This document shows positions 32,405-40,901 of a DNA stretch of 64,000 nt, one piece after another. Position numbers and translations under genes: made by a program. Source of the DNA: VXOI01 sp965197575 (lineage in GTDB: Bacteria; Chloroflexota; Dehalococcoidia; Lucifugimonadales; UBA3495); contig OZ240214.1 in NCBI GenBank assembly GCA_965197575.1, positions 1,054,001-1,118,000 of the forward strand, written 5' to 3'. Positions within the stretch are counted from its first letter, which is position 1, and each line of letters starts with the position of its first letter. The notes under the pieces are model-generated. The model was given only the letters and a program-made list of their open reading frames with translations. It did not search any database and was not told the origin of the DNA.

Positions 32405-33739
32405 ATGCCGACTATTCTCGATGATTACATCGCCAGGCACCCGGGCTCGGCCCAACGCTACCAGGAGAGCACCGGTATTTTCCCCGGCGGTGTGACCCAC
32501 GACACTCGTTACGCCACGCCCTTCCCGCTGTTTATGACCCACGGCGCCGGCCCGCGCAAGTGGGACGTGGATGGCAACGAGTACGTCGATTACGTGTCGG
32601 GCCACGGTGCGCTCCTGCTGGGCCATTCCCACCCGGCCATCGTTGAAGCCGTCTCCCACCAGATACAGCGCGGCACCCACCTGGGAGCCTCCACCGACGA
32701 GGAACTGCGCTGGGCCAAAGCCATCATGGCGCTGATGCCCTCGGTCGAGAAGATACGCTTCCACAGCTCGGGCACCGAGGCCACGTTGATGGCCATGCGA
32801 TTGGCCCGCGCCTACACCGGCAAGACCAAGGTGATCAAGCTGCAAGACCACTTCCACGGTTGGCACGACTACGCTATGGCTGGCTCCGACCGCTCCGCTC
32901 CGGGAATCCCGGAGTCTAGCTTGGGCACGATGGTCATCGTCCCGCCCGGAGACCTCGCGGCGGTGGAGGATGCGCTGAACCGCGACGATGTCATCGCCGC
33001 CTTGATCCTCGAACCGACCGGCGCCCACTACGGCCAACTGCCCTTCGACGTGCCCAATTACCTTAGCGGTCTCCGGGAACTGACCGCGCAGCACGGCGTA
33101 ATCCTCATATTCGACGAGGTGGTCACTGGCTTCCGGGCCTCCACCGGTGGCGCTCAAGTGCGCTATGGTATTACGCCGGACCTCACCACCATGGCCAAGA
33201 TCGTCGCGGGCGGCCTGCCCGGCGGCGCGGTTGGCGGCAAAGCTGACATCGTAGATATGATTGCCCACCGGGGAGACCCGGAGTGGGACAACTCTCGCCG
33301 CGTGTACCACCCCGGCACCTTCAACGCCAACCCGCTGTCGGCGGCGGCCGGGTCCACGGCCCTGGAGATGATCGCCGGCCAGCCCATCAACGAACACGCC
33401 GACGCCATGGCCGCGCGCCTAAAGACCGGACTCAACGAGGCGTTGGGGCGGCTGGAGATTCCGGGCCACGCCCACGGCATCGCTTCCATGATTCATGTGG
33501 TGCTGGCCGACTGCGATTGCGACCGCGAGATTTGCACCATGCCGCACCGGCAAATCTCCGAAGTTACGGCCTCGGCGGCGGTGACCGCCATGAAGCGCGG
33601 CCTGCAAAACCGGGGAATCGACATCATGGGCCGGGACGCCTTCCTCGTCTCCGCCACCCACGCCGACGCCGACATCGACCAGACCATAGAAGCCTTCCAG
33701 GACACCATGGCCGCGGTGCGGGCGGAAGGGCTGATTTAG
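32405..33739 (+). CDS. GSAM-like class III aminotransferase
   Basis: 444 residues from ATG 32405 (CAGGAGG upstream). PLP fold type I, closest in motif to glutamate-1-semialdehyde 2,1-aminomutase: PGGVTHDTRYATPFP, HSSGTEATLMAMRLARAYTG, ILIFDEVVTGFR and MAKIVAGGLPGGAVGG with the PLP-binding Lys. It differs from HemL in the C-terminal part (a DCDCDREIC insertion) and is not next to heme genes, so a related aminomutase or aminotransferase role is likelier. Its last 70 bases are duplicated at 34577-34647. Confidence 0.87.
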   Translation: MPTILDDYIARHPGSAQRYQESTGIFPGGVTHDTRYATPFPLFMTHGAGPRKWDVDGNEYVDYVSGHGALLLGHSHPAIVEAVSHQIQRGTHLGASTDEELRWAKAIMALMPSVEKIRFHSSGTEATLMAMRLARAYTGKTKVIKLQDHFHGWHDYAMAGSDRSAPGIPESSLGTMVIVPPGDLAAVEDALNRDDVIAALILEPTGAHYGQLPFDVPNYLSGLRELTAQHGVILIFDEVVTGFRASTGGAQVRYGITPDLTTMAKIVAGGLPGGAVGGKADIVDMIAHRGDPEWDNSRRVYHPGTFNANPLSAAAGSTALEMIAGQPINEHADAMAARLKTGLNEALGRLEIPGHAHGIASMIHVVLADCDCDREICTMPHRQISEVTASAAVTAMKRGLQNRGIDIMGRDAFLVSATHADADIDQTIEAFQDTMAAVRAEGLI

Positions 33740-33740
33740 G

Positions 33741-34481
33741 TTACTCGGAGATAATCAGCACCTTGACGCCCGCGGTTTCCGCCCGTTGCTGGTCAATTGC
33801 GTCGATGCTGTCTCCAACTACGGCCGCCACGGCAGTGCAGCCCATTACCTGCCCCAGGGTGACGGATCGTTCTGCGGCCCGCTCTATGTCGCGTCGGTCT
33901 ATCGTGATAGAGACTTCGACTGTTGCCGCGCGCGGCAGCCCTGTGGTTACGTCTGTGCCGTAGAGCACGTAAGCCGCCCGGGCCAGAGAATCGGTTTGGG
34001 CTTTGCTAACGATCCCGGCTGTTCTGGCATCCATAGCAGCGTCCGGCAAGGATTCGTAGTCGGTGGTGGTCTCGCCTAGCAGCACTTTGGCGCGCCGGAT
34101 GCCTAGTTCGGAGTGAGCGTGGCTGCGGATCGAACGGGCTATGCGGCGTTCGTATTTTTCCCCTAACAGGTTCCCCATGTGACCGTTCATCCGGTCGAAT
34201 TGGGTGTCCATGCGGTCAACCCTGATGGCTAGCTCGCCAACTTTGGCAGCTAGCTTGTCCATAGTTATGGCTAGCTCGCCAACTGTGGCCGATAGCTCGC
34301 TAACCTTGGCCGATAGTTCGCCATATAGCTCGGTCAGACGGTCAACCTTATTGGGCAGCAACAGGAATTCGTCGGTCAGCATTGCCCGCAACAGGACGGG
34401 CTTGAGCTCCGGGCTAGCGTTTAGCTCTTCGATGATGCGGGCTATTACGGTGTTGGGCTGCGGTTCCGCGTTGGTGGTCAT
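33741..34481 (-). CDS. Coiled-coil protein with possible degenerate PD-(D/E)XK-like C-terminal domain
   Basis: 246 residues; ATG 34481 preceded by GGAGCC. Residues 1-40 are a helical head (LKPVLLRAMLTDEFLLLPNK), 42-100 a regular heptad coiled coil with repeats of KVSELSATVGELA, then GNLLGEKYERRIAR, and from about 125 an alpha/beta domain ending ATVEVSITIDRRDIERAAERS and AVVGDSID. This layout resembles coiled-coil proteins whose last domain is nuclease-like, but the usual ExK reads EVS, so catalysis is doubtful. It is flanked on both sides by copies of the aminotransferase gene's 3' end. Confidence 0.65.
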   Translation of the reverse strand: MTTNAEPQPNTVIARIIEELNASPELKPVLLRAMLTDEFLLLPNKVDRLTELYGELSAKVSELSATVGELAITMDKLAAKVGELAIRVDRMDTQFDRMNGHMGNLLGEKYERRIARSIRSHAHSELGIRRAKVLLGETTTDYESLPDAAMDARTAGIVSKAQTDSLARAAYVLYGTDVTTGLPRAATVEVSITIDRRDIERAAERSVTLGQVMGCTAVAAVVGDSIDAIDQQRAETAGVKVLIISE

Positions 34482-34566
34482 GCAATTGGGCTGGCTCCTT
34501 TAAGCTGACTTCCATTGTAGCGCGTTCTGCCGTAGCAGAGGGAGAAACGCGGCGCTTTGCGACAAA

Positions 34567-34647
34567 CGCCGGGGACGACATCGACCAGACCATCGAAGCC
34601 TTCTAGGACACAATAGCCGCGGTGCGGGCGGAGGGACTGATTTAGGA
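34567..34647 (+). pseudogene. Duplicated 3' end of the upstream aminotransferase gene
   Basis: The stretch from GACATCGACCAGACCATCG to GGACTGATTTAGG repeats the last ~70 bases of the gene ending at 33739, with about five differences. One turns a Gln codon into TAG and another Met into Ile, so it is a dead fragment. The rest of 34482-34762 holds only the hairpin at 34697-34728. Confidence 0.85.
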
Positions 34648-34696
34648 CACGCCCAGCTACTGTCTGTATCCGGCACAGCAGCGCACTGCAAAAGAG

Positions 34697-34728
34697 ATCG
34701 CCCGGCCCATTTCGATAGGCCGGGCGAT
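34697..34728 (-). terminator. Rho-independent terminator
   Basis: Perfect 11-bp stem (ATCGCCCGGCC at 34697-34707 with GGCCGGGCGAT at 34718-34728), 10-base loop, then CTCTTTT on the minus strand, 35 bases after the stop of the gene at 34763. Confidence 0.75.
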
Positions 34729-34762
34729 TGACGCTTGTGCCGATACCTTTAGGTTGCCGATG

Positions 34763-35751
34763 TTAGGGCGAAATATTCGCTGTGCCAGTGACGAATTCGC
34801 CATCGCTTATTGCGTCTTCAACATCCACATCCCCCACGAAATCGAAGAAGCCATTGCGCTGAACACTTTCCGCGAAGTCAACCAATTCGTCATATTCATC
34901 GGCTGCCGTTTCCGCTGACCGTTCGCTGCTGAACAGGGCGACGAACTTGGCGTGAGCTTGTTCTTCGGAGACATCGTATCCAGTTAAAGCGAACCCGTAC
35001 CCTTGGCAGCGTCTTATTGCGCACCCCCAGTCGAAATCGCTGTCCGCTGCCACTGCGATAACGAATCCTCCGCCTCCCAGTTTGTCCAGAATGAGTTTCA
35101 GGTCGCTGCCGTCAACGCCCTCCAAGGAATCCGCGTCTTGGTAGATGCTGTTTAGCAGGCCCTTAACTGCATCTTCCTCTCCAGTTGATATGATATACCC
35201 ATCGTCTTCCAAGAGGGCGTAATGTTCACTACCAGTCCAGGATTCGTACCGGAAGTACGAATCCTCTTCAAAACCGGCATCTTCCAATTCGTCTCTTATG
35301 TCGTCGAAAAAGAAGCTGCCTTTCACCACGACGAAACCCCAGCCTTCCTCGGCATCCACAGCAAAGGCGTATTGTTCGATTTGGCTCGTATCTAACTCCA
35401 GATTTCCGATCTCTATAATGTCTTCGTCCACATTTGCTAACGCTCCCCAGTGTCGAATTTCAAATCCTCCAAAATCCTCCAGGGCATCCTCGGCGCTCAA
35501 AATAGCCTGAATGTCCCATATAGCTAGCAGGGTAGTGTCCTCTGGAATTATCTCCAGCAGGGAACCGCCTCCGCTGGCTCCGCCTCCGCCGCGGCTCATC
35601 ACCAGCATTACGACCACCACCGCGATGACGGCAACCAACACTGCTCCACCAATGCCGCCGCCGATGATGAACCACTTTTTCTTGGGGTTAGGCCGGGCAG
35701 TCGAGTCGGGGGGGTACTCTGAGTCTGGTCGGGAGTTTCAGGTGTTGCCAT
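34763..35751 (-). pseudogene. Exported acidic single-span protein, frameshifted at a 7-base homopolymer
   Basis: Translation from ATG 35751 gives MATPETPDQTQSTPP, then the frame changes at the run of seven G (35708-35714 on the plus strand). Adding one base joins it to DSTARPNPKKKWFIIGGGIGG, followed by a hydrophobic span and a ~280-residue acidic outer domain (LLEIIPEDTTLLAIWDIQAI ... VTGTANISP). The joined product would be 329 residues, with a cytoplasmic Pro/Thr-rich head. I call it a frameshifted gene; it may be intact if the run is miscounted. Family not recognised. Confidence 0.7.
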
Positions 35752-36036
35752 TGTGTCATACTCCATGTAGATGTAATTCCAGAGGGCCGAAAATCGGTTA
35801 GCGAAAATTCGCCCATTGGTAACAGCGAATGTCAATCAAGGTGGGCGACGGATACAGTAATTTACGCCTAATTGATTTGTCAACAATCGGATTTGCCGCA
35901 TGGTCTGTCAGTTCGCCATCGGAACCAATCCCCGAGATATATGCGCCCCGCGTCGGCTTATATTTGTTAAAATCCAAAGGAGTCAGGCCAACAGACTAGG
36001 CGACAGACAACGAAGCAACAACAGGGAGCGTTCGAG
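35752..36036. other. Divergent intergenic region, AT-rich, promoters expected
   Basis: 285 bases between the frameshifted exported protein and the first dienelactone hydrolase. It contains TTGTTAAAATCCAAAGGAG near 35966, possible promoter elements for the plus-strand gene. No coding or RNA feature is supported. Confidence 0.4.
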
Positions 36037-36768
36037 ATGCCATCATTCACGGACAAGTTAACGGTCAATGGCGAAGAAATGGACATGTACTCCTCGGTGC
36101 CCAGCGGCTCCGGCCCGCATCCCGCCGTGGTTATCGCTTTCCACGTGGGCGGGCTCGACGAGTTCGACAAAGTCATGGCCGACCGGCTGGCGGAGGCGGG
36201 ATACGTTGCCGTGGTGCCGGACTTGTTCCACCGCTTTCCCCAAGAGGTGATGGACGGCCCCCGGCTGGAACGGCTCGGCCACCTGAGCGACCCGGACATC
36301 ATCGCCGACATGAACGCCGCGGTGGACTTCCTGGTGGCTAACGAGCACGTGGACAGCGACCGCATCGGTGTGACCGGCTTCTGCATGGGCGGGCGCATCG
36401 CCTGGCTGATGGCCGCCGTCAACCCCATTTTCAAAGCCACCGTTCCCTTCTACGGCGGGAACATCATGGGCATCTGGGGCGCCGGGACGCAGACTCCCTA
36501 CGACATGGCGGCCAACATCAACTGCCCGATGCTGTTCCACTTCGGCTCCATCGACGCCAATCCCTCGGTGGATGACCGCGACAAGTTCGACGCCGAATTG
36601 ACCCGGCTGGGCAAACGGTTCGAGTTCCACACCTACGAGGGCGCGAACCACGCCTTCATGGACTTTAACAACCCGGACCGGCACCACGCCGAAGCCGCCG
36701 CGGCCGCGTGGCCGAGAACCGTCGAGTTCTTCGACAAGCACCTGAAGGGCGCGGCGGTCGCCGCCTAG
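36037..36768 (+). CDS. Dienelactone hydrolase-family protein (first copy)
   Basis: 243 residues, alpha/beta hydrolase. Catalytic triad by position is Cys116 (GVTGFCMGGR), Asp173 (GSIDANPS) and His205 (GANHAFMD), as in dienelactone hydrolases with a Cys nucleophile. No signal peptide. It hydrolyses a lactone or ester; the family's classical role is in chlorocatechol breakdown. A second copy with the triad at identical positions lies at 37372, with a jelly-roll protein between them. Confidence 0.9.
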   Translation: MPSFTDKLTVNGEEMDMYSSVPSGSGPHPAVVIAFHVGGLDEFDKVMADRLAEAGYVAVVPDLFHRFPQEVMDGPRLERLGHLSDPDIIADMNAAVDFLVANEHVDSDRIGVTGFCMGGRIAWLMAAVNPIFKATVPFYGGNIMGIWGAGTQTPYDMAANINCPMLFHFGSIDANPSVDDRDKFDAELTRLGKRFEFHTYEGANHAFMDFNNPDRHHAEAAAAAWPRTVEFFDKHLKGAAVAA

Positions 36769-36792
36769 CAACAGGGATAAGCCCTCACCCAA

Positions 36793-36813
36793 CCCTCTCC
36801 CTCTGGGAGAGGG
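36793..36813 (+). repeat. CCCTCTCCC...GGGAGAGGG palindrome, terminator-like
   Basis: Perfect 9-bp arms around TCT, followed by GACTTTT. Sits between the first hydrolase and the jelly-roll gene; same repeat family as 13029-13051. Confidence 0.65.
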
Positions 36814-36837
36814 GACTTTTCTACGAGGGAGAAGCTG

Positions 36838-37347
36838 ATGGCTCGTGTAGCATTGGACTTGGAACAAGCCGCTGACCTGGCGACATTGAACGCGAGCGGC
36901 TGGAGAGTGGCGCCCGGGCTGGTTCCCGGCGAGCCTAACCAGGGCTTGACCGCCGAAATGCGGGAAAGCCCGGCGCGTCTGTCGGACTATGACGATTCCT
37001 GGTGGGAGCAGAACGCCGACATCCAGGAACGCCGCTCCGTTGGCCTGACCTTTGCTTGGTACCGGCTCAGGGTGACCATTCCGTCCGCCGCGAAGGGCGA
37101 GGAAGTGGCTGGCCGCCGGGTCTGGTTCGAGACCAACGTGGACAACTACGGTGAAGTCTACGTCGATGGGCAGATCGACCGGAACCTGTGGACCATCACC
37201 GGCAACAACGTGCCCAAGCGAGTCCTGATCGAAGATAGCGCCGTCCCCGGCGTCGAGCACGTCATTGCCGTTTTGGTCGCCAACGCCCCCCTGGGCGAGC
37301 CGGTTGGCACCATATTCATCCGCTACGCCACCCTGGCGTTCGAGTAG
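36838..37347 (+). CDS. Galactose-binding-like (jelly-roll) domain protein
   Basis: 169 residues without signal peptide. The pattern TFAWYRLRVTIPSAA, RRVWFETNVDNYGEVYVDGQ and VIAVLVANAPLGEPVGTIFI resembles the sugar-binding domain of glycoside hydrolase family 2 enzymes and related jelly rolls (here the strand-turn 'aevyvDGq'). No catalytic domain is attached, so it is a stand-alone binding module. It lies between two dienelactone hydrolase genes and upstream of the selenoprotein gene. Confidence 0.65.
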   Translation: MARVALDLEQAADLATLNASGWRVAPGLVPGEPNQGLTAEMRESPARLSDYDDSWWEQNADIQERRSVGLTFAWYRLRVTIPSAAKGEEVAGRRVWFETNVDNYGEVYVDGQIDRNLWTITGNNVPKRVLIEDSAVPGVEHVIAVLVANAPLGEPVGTIFIRYATLAFE

Positions 37348-37371
37348 ACGGGACGGTGTGAAATAACTGTC

Positions 37372-38103
37372 ATGCCCGGTCATTGGGAGCAAGTCCAGGT
37401 GGGCGGGGCCGCGATGCCCGTGTACCTGAGCGTGCCGGACGGCCCCGGCCCTTTCCCTGCGGTGGTGGTCATCCACCACGCGCCGGGCGTGGACGAGTTC
37501 GTCCAAGAGTTCTCCGACCGCTTGACCGGCGAGGGCTATACCGCCGCCGCTCCCGACCTCTTTCACCGCATGACCGACGAGATGGTGGAGCGCAGCGGCA
37601 AGACCCGGCGCGACCTGCTCAGCGACCCGGAGATCGTCTCTGACGTAAACGCGACGGTCGAGCACCTGACCGGTCATGCCAGCGTTGATTCCGGTCGGTT
37701 GGGGATCACCGGGTTTTGCATGGGAGGCCGCGTGACTTGGCTGGCCGCCGCCGCCAATCCCCATTTCAAGGCCGCCGTGCCCCATTACGGCGGCAACATA
37801 ATGGCGCCTTGGGGCGACGCGGAGCGTTCCCCCTTCGACCTGAGCGCCGGAATTGCCTGCCCGGTGCTCTTCCATTTCGGGGAGGAGGACGCGAATCCTT
37901 CCCAAGACGACATGCGGAAGCTGGACGACGAGTTGACCCGGCTCGACGTGCCGCACCGGTTCTACACCTACCCCGGCGCGGACCACGCCTTTATGAACCG
38001 TTTCAACCTTGGGCGTTTTCACCGGCGGTCGGCGGAAATGGCTTGGGCCCGCACCGTAGAGTTTCTTGACGCCCATCTGAAGCCTGCTCCCATTCCCGCG
38101 TAG
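37372..38103 (+). CDS. Dienelactone hydrolase-family protein (second copy)
   Basis: 243 residues. Triad Cys116 (GITGFCMGGR), Asp173 (EEDANPS) and His205 (GADHAFMN). About half the residues match the copy at 36037, with conserved PDLFHR, NIMxxWG and ELTRL segments, so the pair arose by duplication. Both are soluble. The selenoprotein gene starts 39 bases downstream, consistent with one transcript. Confidence 0.9.
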   Translation: MPGHWEQVQVGGAAMPVYLSVPDGPGPFPAVVVIHHAPGVDEFVQEFSDRLTGEGYTAAAPDLFHRMTDEMVERSGKTRRDLLSDPEIVSDVNATVEHLTGHASVDSGRLGITGFCMGGRVTWLAAAANPHFKAAVPHYGGNIMAPWGDAERSPFDLSAGIACPVLFHFGEEDANPSQDDMRKLDDELTRLDVPHRFYTYPGADHAFMNRFNLGRFHRRSAEMAWARTVEFLDAHLKPAPIPA

Positions 38104-38142
38104 CCCACCCGCCCGCGTGGGTCAAATCCTCTGGAGGTTGTC

Positions 38143-39624
38143 ATGGCTAGCACTTACGCCGGCACCGTCGCCGCCCCGGAATTCCCTTCCGGGATCGAAT
38201 GGACCAACACCGACCGCCCCATCACCATGCAGGAGTTGCGGGGAAAGGTCGTGATCCTCGACTTCTGGACCTATTGTTGAATCAACTGCGCCCACATTTT
38301 TCCGCAGTTGCGGAAACTGGAAAAGAAGTACGCCAACGAGTTGGTGGTGGTCGGGGTCCACTCGGCCAAATTCCCCAACGAGAAAGAGATAAACAACCTC
38401 AGCGCGGCGGTCCGGCGCTACGGGCTGGAACACCCGGTGATCAACGACGAGGAATTCCGAGTCTGGCAGCAGTATTCCTGCCGTGCCTGGCCGACTCTCA
38501 TGTTCATCGACCCGGCTGGCAACGTCATCGGCAAGCACGAGGGCGAGATGACGTTCGACCAATTCGACGGACTGCTGGGCAATATGCTGACCGAGTTCGA
38601 CGAATCCGGGTTGTTGCAACGCTCGCCGCTGCCTACGACGCCCGACTTGGGCCCGGACAGCGTACTCTCGTTCCCAGGCAAGGTGCTGGCCGACGGCGAG
38701 GGCGACCGGTTGTTCATCGCCGACACCAACCACAACCGCATCGTGGTGACTTCGTTGTCTGGTGAGGTCCGGCACGTCGTCGGTTCCGGCGAGGAGGGAT
38801 GGGAGGACGGCGATTTCACCAGCGCCGCCTTCAACCATCCGCAGGGCATGGTGCTGGCTGGGGACGTGCTGTACGTGGCCGACTCCGAGAGCCACACCAT
38901 CCGCCGGGTCGACCTGGCGGCGGGGCGGGTGGCGACCATCGCGGGCACCGGGGAGCAGGGTTTCGAGCGCGGCGCCCGCGGTCCCGGCAGGAGCGTCGGT
39001 CTGAGTTCGCCGTGGGACCTGGCCTACCACGACGGTGCGCTGTACATCGCGATGGCCGGAATCCACCAGCTCTGGTCGCTGGAACTGGAGTCCGGCATCA
39101 TCGGCCCCTACGCCGGCAGCGGCCGCGAGTCGTTGACCGACGGGCCGCTGGCCACGGCGACGCTGGCCCAGCCCAGCGGCATCACCACCGATGGGACGAA
39201 GCTGTTCTTCGCCGACAGCGAGACCAGCTCGATACGTTCGGCCGACCTCCAGCGCACCGGCTCGGTGCGGACGATAATCGGGCTGGGGCTGTTCGAGTTC
39301 GGCGACGTCGACGGCGCCGACCACCGGGTGCGGTTGCAGCACCCCATCGGCATCACCCACCATGATGGTGTGCTGTACGTGGCCGATACCTACAACCACA
39401 AGATCAAGCGGGTGATGCCCGTGACTCGCTCCGCTTTCTCGCTCATCGGCGGCGGCGCGGCGGGCCACGTCGACGGGCCGCCGGAGCAGGCCCGGTTCTC
39501 CGAACCCAGCGGCCTCAGCATCGCCGACGGCACGATGTTCGTCGCCGACACCAACAATCACGCCATCCGCGTCGTTCCTCTGGAAGGGGGCGAGGTCTCG
39601 ACCCTTGAGCTTTCCGGCTTGTAG
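38143..39624 (+). CDS. Selenocysteine-containing thioredoxin/NHL-repeat protein (NHLRC2-like)
   Basis: Reading the in-frame TGA at 38278-38280 as selenocysteine gives 493 residues. GGAGG precedes ATG 38143. Residues 1-160 are a thioredoxin fold: IEWTNTDRPITMQELRGKVV, then FWTYC-U-INCAH with Sec at residue 46, then VVGVHSAKFPNEKEI and RAWPTLMFIDPAGNV (cis-Pro site). The family, including human NHLRC2 and many bacterial proteins, has FWTYCCINC, so Sec replaces the first Cys of CxxC. Residues about 185-490 form six NHL blades, each with a VADTxxHxI-type strand. No signal peptide, so cytoplasmic. Likely a thiol/selenol oxidoreductase; partner unknown. Selenium machinery (selA, selB, selC, selD) is outside the window. 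Confidence 0.9.
38278..38317 (+). promoter_or_regulatory. Bacterial SECIS-like hairpin following the TGA codon
   Basis: TTTCCGC-AGTT-GCGGAAA (38299-38316) forms a perfect 7-8-bp stem with a tip containing GU, starting 18 bases after the TGA and with its loop about 25 bases away. That is inside the 16-37 base window known for bacterial SECIS elements, which need a G (often GU) in the apical loop for SelB. An alternative stem, CAACTGCG (38283-38290) with CGCAGTTG (38303-38310), would compete with it. Confidence 0.8.
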
Positions 39625-39686
39625 CAAGCCATGTGACACGGGAACGATTCACGAATCTGAAGGCTGAGCAGATCAGGAGAAGAATA

Positions 39687-40889
39687 ATGGAGCGCCTACG
39701 GTTTATCGACGGCGATTCCCACGTTCTGGAGCCCGAAGCGATCTGGGAGGACTACCTGGAGAAGAAGTACCGGCACCTGATCAACGGGCACGTCCGGTGG
39801 GTGCGGGGGCCCTCGGGTAACGGCGCAGACGGCGATGCTGACCACGCGCCGAGGGACAATGCCCTCGCCTTCGAGCTGGAGTTGGAAGTGATGGGGCGGC
39901 GTCCCTTGGGTGACCGCGACCCCAACGCTGCCACCAGGAATTTCCAAGACCGCGATCTCGACGATCTGGACCTCGCCTACGGCAAGTGGGCCGACCAGGA
40001 CTTTCCCGCCAGCGCCTACCGCGAGGTGATGGACGCCCACGGCGTCGACCACATGATCCTTTACCCCACTGCGGGGTTCTGGGCCACCGGCGTCGCCGAG
40101 ATGGACGGCGAGACCGCGATGGCCATCCGCCGGGCTTACAACCGGTGGCTGGGAGACTTCTGCCAAGAGATCGGGAGGGGCGCTTGCGGCGCGGCGTCCA
40201 TCGACCTGCGCGACCCCGCGGCGGCGGCCGAGGAAGTACGGCGGTGCGTAAGAGAGTACGATTTCAAGGCAGTCCACCTTAACCCGGCGCCCGTGCCCAA
40301 CCTGCGCTTGTTCGACGAGGAGTGCGATGTACTCTGGGAAACCTGCGCCGAGTTGGGCGTGCCCGTCGGGCTGCACCCCAGCGCCAACCACCCCTTCGAC
40401 CAGGGGCTATTGGACTACCTGCCGGGGCTGCGGAACTGCCGGGCCACGGTGTCGTTCGTGATGGGCAGTATGCTGGCCTGCACCGCTTTCATCATGGGCG
40501 GCGTGTTGGAACGTCACCCTGGGCTCAAGCTGGTGTTCCTGGAGTCCGGCTGCGGTTGGGCTGCGTTCTGGCTGGACCGCCTCGAAGCGGGCATCCAGGG
40601 CGGGACCCGACGGCTGCGGATCCAGGGTCTGAACCAGAATCCGGTGGAGTATTTCCAGCGCCAGTGCTTCGTGGCGGCTGACCAGGACGACCCCGGAATC
40701 GAGCCGTTGATCGAGGCTATCGGCGACCACGTCATCGTCGGGGCCACCGATTTCGGTCACCCGGAGGGCCGGAAGTATTTCAAGGCCAAGCAGGACATGA
40801 TGGACCTGCCCAGGGTGTCCACCGAGAGCAAGCGCAAGATCCTGTGGGACAACGCCCTCCGCGCCTACCCCATAGACCCGGAGGACTAG
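39687..40889 (+). CDS. Amidohydrolase (ACMSD-like, Amidohydro_2)
   Basis: 400 residues from ATG 39687 (AGGAG 9 bases upstream; the frame from 39633 has no site). The start FIDGDSHVLEP contains the D-x-H metal motif (here DSH), VHLNPAPVPN lies mid-barrel, GLHPSANHPFDQG carries another metal-site His, and VGATDFGHPEG provides the late Asp region. Such enzymes decarboxylate or hydrolyse aromatic or heterocyclic acids. Downstream of the selenoprotein by about 60 bases; may share its transcript. Confidence 0.87.
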   Translation: MERLRFIDGDSHVLEPEAIWEDYLEKKYRHLINGHVRWVRGPSGNGADGDADHAPRDNALAFELELEVMGRRPLGDRDPNAATRNFQDRDLDDLDLAYGKWADQDFPASAYREVMDAHGVDHMILYPTAGFWATGVAEMDGETAMAIRRAYNRWLGDFCQEIGRGACGAASIDLRDPAAAAEEVRRCVREYDFKAVHLNPAPVPNLRLFDEECDVLWETCAELGVPVGLHPSANHPFDQGLLDYLPGLRNCRATVSFVMGSMLACTAFIMGGVLERHPGLKLVFLESGCGWAAFWLDRLEAGIQGGTRRLRIQGLNQNPVEYFQRQCFVAADQDDPGIEPLIEAIGDHVIVGATDFGHPEGRKYFKAKQDMMDLPRVSTESKRKILWDNALRAYPIDPED

Positions 40890-40901
40890 GGACGAACGTC
40901 T

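Noticed and set aside
34201..34330. Repeated GGCTAGCTCGCCAACT-like units
   Set aside because: These are coding repeats of the coiled-coil protein at 33741-34481, not an independent element.
36058..38076. 672-codon minus-strand open frame over the dienelactone hydrolases
   Set aside because: Antisense shadow of two genes with complete catalytic triads.
38122..39639. 505-codon minus-strand open frame over the selenoprotein gene
   Set aside because: The plus strand matches a known family along its whole length; the minus frame does not.
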